Assembly (NCBI GenBank): GCA_000149265.1
Contig: CH003163.1
Span: 949,878 to 1,013,877, forward strand
DNA length: 64,000 nt
Direction of reading: 5' to 3'
Source of the DNA: Ciona savignyi
Taxonomy: Eukaryota > Chordata > Ascidiacea > Phlebobranchia > Cionidae
This document shows positions 46,244 through 57,908 of this stretch, piece by piece (within the stretch, counting starts at the first letter, position 1; each line of letters begins with the position of its first letter). The translations under genes and the position numbers were made by a program. Under the pieces are notes generated by a model, which worked only from the letters and a program-made list of their open reading frames with translations, ran no database searches and was not told the origin of the DNA.

Positions 46244-49200
46244 TCACGTGTTAACGCTGTTCCTGTTTCGCATGCGTGTCCTTCGTCTTCGCCCACGCTT
46301 CCTTAGCGAAGATTTTCGCTTTTTGTTTCGTTTTTTCGTACCGTGGCGCCTTCCCGCGTGCCTCGATTCCGTAGTTCGCACAGCTGACGGAAACGTCGGA
46401 AGTCCGCTGACATTCCTTACCAGACCGGCGAAAGGTCGTGCTGTGGGCAAGTGCGGGCGAGTGGTCGCTTGTATGTCAAAGTCTGTGTCCATTACGTTTG
46501 TAGGCACCGTTGGCATTGGCTTCTTTCTCACTCTTCGCAGTTTCTTATTCTTTCGTTTCCGTTTGTTACGCTTTCGCTGTCCGCGGTAACGCACCTGAAC
46601 TCTGGTGCTCCAATCGGGTGGACCGGTGGCCGAAACAGTGGGCGCGTGTGCCGGGATCGTTACGTCCAGTGATAGTTGTCTTTGCACATCGGAGAGCACC
46701 GAACGTCTTCGGGCCATTTCCGCCTCGACGTCCGGCGGAAGGGACGGAGAATTCGCATCGGGAAACATTACCTCCCCCGCGGACGGTGAGTCTCTCATGA
46801 GCCTGTTCGAGCCCGTAAAGGCTCTGGAATGTTTTCTGCGAGGGTGTCCCCTGATTTGTTTAATCATCGCCCTTGCAATCTCGCCAAACCGTGAGTCGTC
46901 GGTAACTGGCGCTCCCGAGGGGTAGCCGAAAGTTTCAATGGGTCGTTTCAAGAACATGGTCTCGACCTGACCCAGTTTGGTGGTAGGTCCCTTCTTTGGT
47001 CGCCCGTGTGAGTTGAACGCGACGTACCACTTCGGGTGGGCGACGTTGGTGAAATAATCGAACAGATTTGGCATCATTAGGTCATTAAATTGGCACTTCA
47101 AGTCGTGCTTCGCGCGCCTGAGAACCTGGAAATCAAATTAACAACGTTAAAACCCAGATAGCGAATACTTTATAATAGAAAAATGTGCTTTATTTGCTGT
47201 TGTCTGTCGAGAAGTGACTCGGTCACTTGCTGGACAATGAACACCTTAACGTTGGTGTGTGCAATATGATTAACAATAGAGGTAATGACGTCATAAATAC
47301 GCGGTTTGTGAGCAAGGATCAACAGCGAAGCAGTCGGCGATGCGTTTCCGTCGTGAATCATTTCAACCGAAAGATAACAAACTGTACGAAAGGCGACGCG
47401 GCGCGACGTTGGGGGAACAAATACGAAATGAATCACACTTCGCAGGAAGTTCCCAGGTAATTGACTTCGTCGGGAGCGTACGAATGTGTTTACGTAAGGC
47501 CTGGAATTCCGTCGAGTCAGCACTCGAGTCTGCAAAAGAAACTGCAGGCGATATCGCCGACCCTCCGTGCTATGATAACGCCGGCCGCCTCGTGTAATTC
47601 GGCGGTCTTTAAACAACAAGGCGGCACAGGTGAGTGTAAACCGAAAGCGTTCGGTCTTAGCAGCGGCTTCACGAAAAGAAAACAAGCGTAAGTATTGCTC
47701 GACAGGCCCTTTTGATTTCTGTTGATAATGAGCTGGGAATGTGAAACTTGTGAAAATAAAAAAAAAAAGAATGAAATTGCGGGGAAGCTTTCATTTCGAG
47801 AACTGAGTTTAATCTGGTACGGGACGTGATAGTTTACGTTTGCCGAGTTTATATTTAGAACTGAGGGGTTCTTAGCCGTCGTACGGCGGCTACTGTCGCC
47901 ACTCGAATTCCATGCTCGGTTTCACGTCTGAGACCACGTGACCCTTGGCTTGAGCGCCGCACATTGCTTGGCTTCAGAGAAAAATATTCACGGCATCGCG
48001 AAATGCCATCTATAAACCGCCCTCCAAAGCCACCGTCAGAATGTTTGTTTTGGTCCAAAGAGTTAACACGGCGTTTACCGGAAGGCCGGCACGAGCTACC
48101 CGGCTTCGAGGCGCTGGAAATGATTTAATTGTCACAAACACGCTATTCACATTAACACCGTAGATCCCCATTCCAAGGAATATAATGCGTCCGATAGTTA
48201 CTGGTTAAACGGGTATTTTTGAGGTTTTGCTGGTAGTTTAGAGCATATGGCGGATTATAGAGCATATATATAGCTCAGCTGTGTACCGACTCTAAACCGA
48301 CAATAAATAAGACTACAATTGCATAAATAAAGACTTTACATTGGCCTAGTGCACTGCGACCTGCTAAATCAAGTTGCATTCCAATACGATATGTGTTTAC
48401 AATACATTTTAAAACTGTGGTTTGTTGTCGCACGAGAAGAGATTCGTGCAGACGCTATCGGGAGCCGCATCGAACACCGCCGAATATCTACTCCGTGTCT
48501 CCCGTCGGGCGCATTCAAAGGTCCCAAGGTGTTTATTTTGACATTCGACAAGGCAGTGTTGTGTATAGAATGGAAATAGGCGAAGACAACAACATATTTA
48601 TTCCAAAGCATAGTGGGCACGCGGCAAGAATTCATACGCCTTATACGGCTAAGGAGCGACCGTCACGCAGGCGAACCACAATGAGAATGGGAGGTACGTT
48701 TTGGATACCGTTGAACAAAGGGCGAGGTTTTTTTATACCCCTAAATAAACCACCCCTTTAATTTCCACGTGAGTGGTTTAATACCTTTACGTCATTTACC
48801 CACACACGTGTTTCTGTGATCCGGAGAATCGAGCAATGCAGTTTATTAAGATTTCTATATTTTAGTGTCCATTTTATGGGTGGGTGGTCCTTGTTATATA
48901 ACAATCGTGTGGGTTGTACAATAAATTCGGGATCACTTAGCCACCTGACGTTTTAAAGACACTACAGGTTTCTCAGTCACGAAACTGTTATAAAACAATT
49001 CAACTGAAAATATTGCAAAAGCCAATATAACGTTTAAGCAAAAAATACGCTTCTTCCCGCATTGAAACATTGAAAATGTCTCACCACGATAAGATCTATC
49101 CAGTTCACTTGTGCTATATTACAACTGAATTTTAAAGCCAATAACAATTTACATTTTGAGAAAAACACTGTTTTGAAAATTGTTTAATGTAAACATTCCG

Positions 49201-52200
49201 AAACGACTTAAAATAAAATGTGTTGGGTTTGTTTTTAGATAAAACTAATTGGATATATTTTAAATAAAAGGAATCTCAAGTAATTCTGAAAGCGTACCTT
49301 GCCCACAAGTCGCCCTTTTCGATTCATACAGAGAACTCGACCAGTTTCGACCCCTTGGATCATGATTCGACCGCCAAATGAAGTAGAAAGGATTGCCATT
49401 TTAGCTGCAGGAAATTGTACATTTTAGCACTGCAACACTGGTTCGGAAATAAACAAAAACATGACATAAACAAAAGTTGACCTAAGCGATAATTCAAGCT
49501 AATATTTGAATCAGGAATGGTGATGCCACTTGGTGGATTAGATTTACTCTATTAAAAAAGACATTGAACTTTGCCCAAACAACATAACGAAGATTTTTAA
49601 GGCCGGAGGGAAAAAATTACCGCTACATAAAAACGCTCGTAGAGCAAATTTTAGTATTTTCTATATTATGAACGGTTTTCACCGTGGGGTTGCCTACGCA
49701 CTACACCAAATAGCATGTGTCGTATAATGTATTTATCTTTCTATATAACTTTTCGCGGTAATGTAACTTGTTTAACTCGCGCGCCCACTGTGGCAACGTA
49801 ATCTATCATCGCCGACGTCAGCACTCTTTAACCCGAGAGCCAGGGGCGGACGCGAAGTGGTCTGCAATTAATTTAGCGGTAACGGTAGCGCTGACAAACC
49901 GAAACAAATAACGCTTAGTGTTCGGGATTAATTGTGACGTTTGTGACCTCCGACTGGACGAACGGCAGTTGTTGAAATCTAAACATTTGCGACTCGCGTT
50001 AATTTTGTTGTTGTCTTCGAGTCGAGTGCGTTATGACATCGTCGTATCCATCATTATCCCCTTCCGGGTCGCCATGCTATTGTGACGTAGATGGAAGGCG
50101 ATTGTTTTCGCGCTCTTGACGGTAGCAGCATAAGTACCAGTGCAAGAAACCGTAATCTACTTATACGGACGGGCAAGACATCACGAAGCATGTGCAAATA
50201 AGCAGAGCATGTAATGTTATAATATCCGGAAACGTAAAGGGATCATGCCACTGGTTTATTTGTACGGCGCAGCTAATCCGCTGCTCAGCAGGTGGCCTAC
50301 GTGTGTTCCTATGATTAACTGTAATAAACCTACACGGGATTTGCAACAAATGTTTAGCGATTTTTTTCAACTCCAATCAATCACTATAACGCCGGTTATA
50401 TTTATTGTTTGTATTAACCTGCCATCGCATGCCACCAGACTGGAAACCAATGCCCAAAATCCCGTATCCAGTATCAACATATTGTAACAGTAGCGTTAAT
50501 TGTGTATAACTTACAGTATTTGTTTCCTCTCACTCCCTTCGCGTTCACCCTCTTACCGAGTATCTGAACTCGGCTTGACGTTGCTTTGGCGTATATTTCG
50601 TAGTACCTCCGAGTCGACGCAGTAGTTTGACTTCGGCTCAAAGCCATGGTAATATAATCTTCAATCCGCTTGTTTGAAATCTGGAAAATGGTAAATACAC
50701 TGATAATTGAGCCGCAAAAACCGGTGCTGTGCAAACGACGGTAACATAGGTTTAATTCAGCGCGTGGAAGCGAGTACTTGGCCTTTGCTGGCCTTAAAGT
50801 GCAAATTGACAGACGTGTCCGGTAGGACAATGTACAGCTTAATGCTCACGGCTCCGGCTGTTAATTACACCGCGCTTTACACAATGCAATCGGTCGTAAT
50901 CTTGTGTGTTGGCTGGATATAACTTGGTGCGGAAACGTAAGCGTTTGAGGCAAGAGGCAGCGATGCGAAAATCCGACCACAACAGATTTTGGTATTGTTA
51001 CAGAAATCATGTTTAATTGAGGACGCATTTTCGGTGTCAGGTGATTTTAACCGCACCGGGTGTCGGGTTTTACCAAAACAAGTTCACTCTTAACGGCTTG
51101 AGCTCGTTAGTCACACCACGGCCATGTATTAGTGAGCTGAACGCTTGGAACAAGTGGATTCTACCGCAAGTTGATTTTCAAAATGCGCTTTACATTCTTA
51201 CACGTCGTTACTGGTTAGGGTACTTGGCCTACGCGACCGAAAGAAGCGTTACGTTACAGTACAAGCTGTGGAAGAGAACATTAACCCGCATGAATTACGC
51301 ACGGTTGCAAAGCCAATTAGCGGGAAAATGACAACGATTAAGTTGGAAGCGATAACATTTGTTTTTGGGTTTCCATCGAGTAATCGAGACGCTAAAACGC
51401 GTCATAACAGAGGCATTTCTTGCTATGTAAACCGATCGGCATTTGCAGGTGTCGTTTGGTTTTCTCTACTACTCCGCACCGTCGCCTGTATAAGGGCTAC
51501 GTGTTTTGCGACTTTCTCACACGTGGCACTCTTCTCCGGACACCCGATCCTCCAGTGGCTCCCACTTGACCGCGAGTCTAGTCCGTATGTGTTCTCACGC
51601 CTTGCCCGGCACTACAGCCTCCAGTAACCCGCACCGCGCGAATTAACGTTAATGGGTGATTTATGGCGAAAACTATTTACGATTTCTTTCGGGTTTCGTC
51701 GGGAATGATACTGTCAACATTCCAGGTGAATAGCTGTTAAAGATAACGTGCCCACTCTCATTAAGCGATTGGTCATTTAACAGATATCTAAGACCCTTCG
51801 AAAATGTCACATGGATAGAAAATGCCATAAGTAAAATTGCGATGGGTTAGGAATTAATGGGCTTTTAAAACGGAGATTTGAAGCAATACTGAGCGTTCAT
51901 TGTTGGTTATATTTAGTTGTATAAGAGTCGGTATATTAGTGAGCAATCTCAAGCCCCCACCATCTGCGTAGCGGAAGCGGTTATGTTAATAAAGAGCATT
52001 TTGCCATTGATTTTTCCAATCTACCTGATGTTTAACCTTTGCTTTGAAAATGTCAGCACCTTTATGAATGCTAAGACCACCTTATTTAGCGGCGTTTACA
52101 TGCTGCTGCATAATGTTTGCGAGGCCGCTGTTTCATTGGCATCCATCAAGAACAGACAAAAATGTCATTAACCGCCAGTCTCGGCACCTGAGCAATTCGG

Positions 52201-55200
52201 TGCCGGCTTTTTAGTCAGAACAGCGCCCAGCAGTTAGCAGGTGATTGCGTGCAAAGCTACCGAGCGCTCAAGAACAATTAAAACAAGCGCTTTCCAGTAA
52301 GAACCTTGCTTTGTCTGGTTGGGAAATACGCGACGCCTCCGCCGTGTCCGGCTTCGGGCTCGGGCCCCTAAAAATAAGGCACTTTTAATTTGGAGCAACT
52401 TCAAAGGCAGCTAGTCGACCACGACAGGGGCAGGGTGCCGCTGTGTATGACCAGCGGGCCTGTGAAAAATACTGGAGTCTAAACTAATGTCATTGTGGGT
52501 GGCGATAGCGGCCCGGAAACTGTCCGGTGCCTGTACGGGACACAGTGTTTCCGAGCAATATTCGAGATGCACGATAGCATTTTTGGTCGTTTATTGTACA
52601 TAACATCATTTTACGGCAATTATAGCGCATTTGGTATCTGGTAAGCAGTGAAAAACGCTAATCCAGGCCGTTTGTTTACATGTACACACTCTCAGCAAGG
52701 CCGCAGGAACCGGCGAGCTTGTGCTTCCAGGCGTGAAAAAACACGTGGCAGAGGTTAAGCGCTTATCAAAGAATTGATCGGCGTCTAAAACGCGAAAATT
52801 GCTTTTCAATATACACTGTTGTTTACGCCGAGAGGCCTGTTTTACCGACAATAGGGTTTGTCATCAAATATGCGGACATTAGCAATTTACGCGGGTGCTT
52901 TATGGAGTTTTAAAATCCGCAAAAATGCATTCATAGATGTTATCGACAACGTGTCGTTTTATAGCTAATTAATATAGAGCGATACGTATGAAATAATTAG
53001 ATCTTTGAAAAAGATAAATGCAACCAAATTTACCTTGCGGTTTAGTTTTAATTAAAATTCTTGAAAATATGCACAAAATCATGTTGACTAGAATAAGATG
53101 TTTGCGTTTGTCTTTTGGAGGTTTTGTAATCCGTGTAAAACCCGGCGGTGCTAAAATAACAACGATGAACTAATCGGGTGAGCGGGGTTGCCGCTTCGTG
53201 CATAGTTCTATTATGTGCATGGGCGACTACAGTCAACATGTCGAAAACACCATCCGCTGCAGCAAAAGAACAAAACCTCAAATGCAGGTAAACTCCGAGG
53301 ATCTAATTAACGTGCAATGCGTCAGAAAGAAACATCACGTTTAAGTGTATGTTGATCGTGTTTTCTTTGTGACCCGTGCCATTGTGCATTGACTGCTGAA
53401 GTAAACAGGTTAAGTATAGGTCTCAAGACACTGCGACAAAACTGGGCCCATGTGTCCGTGGGAAATGATAAGCTTTAAGTAAAATGAATTGCCGGCGCTG
53501 GAATCGAATACTGACAATCGTACAGCGGCTGGACATGGGTTGTATTTACCACCCGCGGTCTGATCAACAGTAGTTTGAAATCTAAGTCCCTCTACTTGGG
53601 GTTGTAGCGTTGAATGCCACCTGACACGACAACGGTACGCCAAACAAATAGTCGATCTAAGTCACAACCCTTTTATCGCGACACCGATCTGACACTTTTA
53701 GCGGATTTGATGTAGATCTGATACGGCTATAGGACGGTTGTCTACCATGTAGACAGCAAAGTATATAGGTTGGAATTTTAATTGAACAAATTCAATGCGG
53801 TCATGGACTTAACGAAGTTCTCACCTTTGTTAATAAAGTTCGTTCGTACGTGAATGTTTACAAAAAACTAAAAATATTCTCAAAAATGACTTTCAACTGA
53901 AAAGATGTTTTTGTGGTGTTGTTCTTGGCCATTGGGACTTGTAAAGAACCTGACCTTTCAGTTTATTTGTCTGGAAACACTGCTATGACGTATACCAACT
54001 TTTGTAGACAAGTGTGGGAAAAGCCGGCGACCGGTCAACCCGAATCGGGTTTCACTCGATTTTATATTGCTGCCGGACAGTAGCCGTTAGTGCAGTGTTG
54101 ACACAAAGCGTTAAATTAAATTCTTGAACCGTAAACTGGCTTAGCAATGAAATCTAACCCGCTCTCCAAGCTGCAGGTATATGGCCTGACCCACGTTGGG
54201 GCCAGACATAATTAAATTCTATATTATGAAAGCCGTCGAACTCATATTTAGACAGCTAGAGGCACGCATAGTTAGGGAAACTTGCAATTTTAAGCCGTTC
54301 ACGGCTAATTTGATTGAAGCGATTTTGTAACTCTACGAACGCTTGAAAAGCGGTCGAAAATTATTTTCAAAATCGTCTGGCATAATAACAAAAAGAGAAA
54401 TTGCTTTTGAACTGCGAGTTTGCGGGTCTGAAAGGGCGCAGATAGTAATGCGAAAACGTGCTCTTTGCGCAAAGAAGCTCGTCTTAAATTGATGGTCTTG
54501 AAAGGGGAAGGTGTTTCACTGAATCACCTTATCTCGGGACGTTCTGAAGAAAAGTGCTGCGTCTATTTAGAGACAGCGTAATAATCATGTGTTTTCTTAA
54601 GCGGCGTTCACCTTATGTCAGTTGCTTTGTGTTTGATGTTCCCCCTAATCTTAACTACATCTCGTCGTCAAATCGTAGCTGAAAACCGCTCGAAATTTAA
54701 GGAGCGGTTTGATGCGGGCCAGCTTTTAGCATACGCAGCTGTGCAACTAAGGTTATCTGAGCTTGAAGACGCTTTTTGTCATTTGTTTTCCCTTATTTGT
54801 GTATTGTATTGGTTTTCGCTATGCGACAAAATAATAAACAAGAGTCTGGGACGTGCAATTATCCGTGGCACAAATTGGTAGAAGGATTAGGACAGGCCGC
54901 GAGCGCATTATGAAAATTTTAACCTAGCCTAATGCCCTCTGTTATACATGTTTGGGTTTTCATTTTGGGAGATTTGTATATTTATAGCAATTAAACACTT
55001 TCTCAACAGTTACAACGAAACCCACTCAAACTCGATTATCAATAACACGAGCTAAACGTTTAATAAATTAAGCAGCTGTGTACGTAAACACCTTAGATAC
55101 CAAGTAATTATAACCAAACTGCCGCAACTTAAAGAAGCACAAACATGACTGTTTTGGAAAGCGAAACTCATATTTTATCTCGTTTATATTTTAATACGTA

Positions 55201-57908
55201 AGGGTAATTCATGGTCAGAAAGCGAAGTCGGAAGTAAAAAAACAGCCAGGATGGATTACATGTAACGACTGCAAAACAAATCAGTCTTACTGTCACTTTT
55301 TTGCACAACTGTCCTCCCCGATTTGAACAAAGTTCTAATATTAACTCGAACCCCTTTTTGGCCGGCCACCTGCACTTGCTGATTAGGGTTTAGCAGAAAT
55401 TGGGTGGATGTTTTCCGGGAAACTAATGTTCAAGTTATCAGTCGTACGCGTGCAAGACACACGAGACCATTGGACAAGGGGGGAGATTCAATTTGTGTTG
55501 ACATGTTGCGGTATAGGGATTCGTGTACTGTCTGGCTTCGAATGATAAGCTTTTAAAATAGCTGACGAACTATGGACCTCTCGATTAAACCTCGGAAATG
55601 CGGTGTCGGTGCAGATAACCGAGTATTATTCGAAATAATCCGGGTTTGAATATGAAAACGACGCGGCCAAACACACAAGCACATAATATAAATTGCTTAC
55701 ACAAATAAACCTTGCCAGAATCACAATCTAATTATATGTCCAATAATACCGAAGTCGTGTTTAGCTATGGTTGGCACACACAAAACACAAAAAAACCTTG
55801 ACACTACCATAACCGATCAATATTTTTTAAATACCGAATACTTATACCAAGCTACGAAAATTATCATATGGATTAGCAAAATGTGCCGTGCGGTTTTCGT
55901 AACAACTAAACCTACGCTATTTTAAGATACAACTTATTGTAAATCGTTCGGCACGTATTCGTGAATTAGTCCCGGAAGTCTGTTGTGTATTTGCCGATTG
56001 TAAAATATCTCGACGCAAAGGAGTTTGGCGGTGTATTTGTATTACACTGATTAAACTTATCATCGGGTTAGTTTTATTATTACTTTGAGAACTTTTTCAG
56101 TTCAGGCAACAAAATTTACCCGAGCTGACAAAACTTAGCAATACATTAAGTCAAGATATTAGAAGTGGCTAGTTCTGCCTGCGTTTGTCGAAGTTAAACA
56201 ATTGAGGCTGCGCTTTGTGTATGCGGCATTGGCACTGAGGACCCTCTATACACAGATCCGACAAAAGTTAATTGCGGAGAACTACATCAATTAAAATTTA
56301 ATCAAGCACAGACGCCAGATTTTTCGCGACCCCATATTGCAAAACAATTGCACTTGCTACACACAACAAAGCGTCTAACATCTGTGGGTATCGGGCGTCT
56401 TTCACGTTTTTGATGTACTGTGTCGCATCTCCCATTGTTCTTTGTTTTTGTTCGAATCATCTGCTGCACTTGTCGGCGGCACAGCCATATGTGTGACGTA
56501 ACAATGTGCGAACAATTAGCGCCGGAAGACGAGAGATTAAGCGGCAAAGATGGCTACTTTGATTGATGTATCGAATCAGGCCGCAGTGGCACGTAGCCAA
56601 GAGGTTACACAACAAGCGCAGCGTTGCCGCCGTACAACAACCGAACTTGTGTTTTTTGCCGGCTAAATTATCGCCGTTCGGTTAATAATCCTGACAAGGA
56701 CATGCGAATGAATAAATATTTTAAGATAAACTCCACGAAAGCAGAAAACTTACCGCGTTGGTTTCATCTCCGAAAATGATGACACACAGAAGAAATCTGA
56801 AATTACGTGTTTAGGTTACATTTCTCACATTTTTACGCCAAAATATTTAATTTGGTAACACCCATAAAGTTTTGAAGTTTCCATTTGTGTTAGTTTTAAT
56901 GAATTTCATACCTATTATCGCTTACTTAGCTTTATATTATTCTATGTTAAAATCGAAAGTCACCATCGATACGTGAACGTTAGTTTTGATCACGTGGTTG
57001 GTTATGCCTCGCTACACATAAAAAAAACGGTTCCAAAGGTCTAAAATTTTGTTTTCTATAGTTCAGGAAATCTTAGATTGTGTTTTCAGGATCAAGTGCC
57101 AAAGTTTTGGCATCGGGCGCATTTGGTATTTTTACTTTAAATGACTGCGGCTGAACTTGAACCTACGTATCAAGTACGATTGTTTCACTGTAAAGAACGA
57201 AAACAGACGCTTGAATTTTTGGAAAAGTGCCTACGTAGTGCACGTTACAGCCACGGTAGATAGCCTAACAGGTGAACGTTTAACAATTTAGGGATATTTT
57301 AAATTTTACCTTGCCTAGAATATAGTTTACGCTAATGCAATGGTAGAATGGGACATAGCATATTAAATTCTTGTCTACGGTTGCTGACGCAATGCGATGA
57401 TCATTTTAGAGACGCGATTACGCAGGTATCTTTAGATTGGTCACCACACTGTTGAAAATCGAGACAAAACTTGATATCTAAAAATTAAGGTATCAATTTT
57501 CGGGCTTTTAAAATTCAAAAGCCTAGCCAGAAACAGCGCGAAAAACCACATAAAGTCAATGGTAACTCTATCGCAGTCGCTTTGCTTATCGGTGGTAAGA
57601 TCATTTCTCAGCCTATACTTTCCTCGCCTATTTAAACCGAGATATATTTCTGCTAGCGCCTATGTAGCCAGTAGATAAAATTTCATGCACGCAAAATTCT
57701 CCTGTCCATGTAATTGGAATTTTAAACCGATTACTAGACCGCGTTAAAAAGCGTCAATTTTGACCAATATTTCTACAATTACTTTACTTTTTAATTCCTT
57801 ATGAATAACTGCAAAAGGGAAATGCAAAATCCTATTTAATATAATGTTTAAAAATACATACCTGCAAATAGTTGCATAGAGGTTTTCGCATGTAATCTTA
57901 GGCCTCAT
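46244..57908 (-). CDS. FGF8/17/18: Fibroblast growth factor 8/17/18, with a long basic C-terminal extension
   Basis: This is a secreted FGF ligand acting through FGF receptors and heparan sulfate, the single tunicate counterpart of vertebrate FGF8, 17 and 18. Five exons: 57862-57908, 56754-56796, 50515-50680, 49298-49404 and 46244-47125; 414 aa. Residues 1-30 form a signal peptide (MRPKITCENLY, then FLLCVIIFGDETNA), split by an intron just before the hydrophobic core, as in FGF8. The trefoil spans about 31-184: TRRYYEIYAKATSSRVQILG, KMAILSTSFGGRIMIQGVET, GRVLCMNRKGRLVGK and KWYVAFNSHGRPKKGPTTK, ending MFLKRPI. The junctions before KMAIL and after RLVGK match vertebrate FGF8 intron positions. 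The AF and KRP residues favour 8/17/18 over other FGFs. Residues 185-414 are a non-homologous tail with very basic clusters (RGQRKRNKRKRKNKKLRR; RKRGRRRRTRMRNRN). The ATG at 57908 is the first in frame. The neighbouring downstream gene is FBXW4 on the same strand. Confidence 0.93.
48393..48693 (+). CDS. Possible exon of an unknown plus-strand gene nested in an FGF8/17/18 intron
   Basis: On the strand opposite FGF8/17/18, a frame stays open from an ATG at 48393 (or from an acceptor-like TTCGTGCAG near 48453) to a strong donor GGGAG/GTACGT at 48693. The stretch SQGVYFDIRQGSVVYRMEIG, then EDNNIFIPKHSGHAARIH, then a basic RPSRRRTTMRMG looks protein-like. No family is recognised. A second plus-strand donor (GGCACAG/GTGAGT, 47630) with open frames before it lies 0.8 kb upstream and might belong to the same transcript. 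It could equally be a CpG-rich non-coding element. Confidence 0.28.
50681..56753. other. Large intron 2 of FGF8/17/18
   Basis: A 6.1-kb intron with mixed AT-rich and CpG-rich patches. I see no SINE, no transposon ends and no recognisable nested gene. Hairpin-capable pieces are visible, such as CGGCACC...GGTGCCG before a T-run near 52180 and CGGAAAC...GTTTCCG near 52515-52550. Its size and lack of repeats make it a likely home of enhancers. Confidence 0.5.

Noticed and set aside
46128-46925. Plus-strand frames of 70-150 codons
   Set aside because: They are antisense shadows of the last FGF8/17/18 exon, which is the frame supported by homology and splicing.
47170-47685. Minus-strand frame of 171 codons upstream of the last FGF8/17/18 exon
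   Set aside because: It lies in the FGF8/17/18 intron, has low-complexity basic content, and the spliced FGF8/17/18 transcript skips it. It could be part of a CpG-rich element; no family is seen.
52160-52215. Terminator-like hairpin followed by a T-run, and similar GC hairpins at 44657 and 52515
   Set aside because: The setting is an animal intron or intergenic region; rho-independent termination does not apply, and there is no other support for a function.
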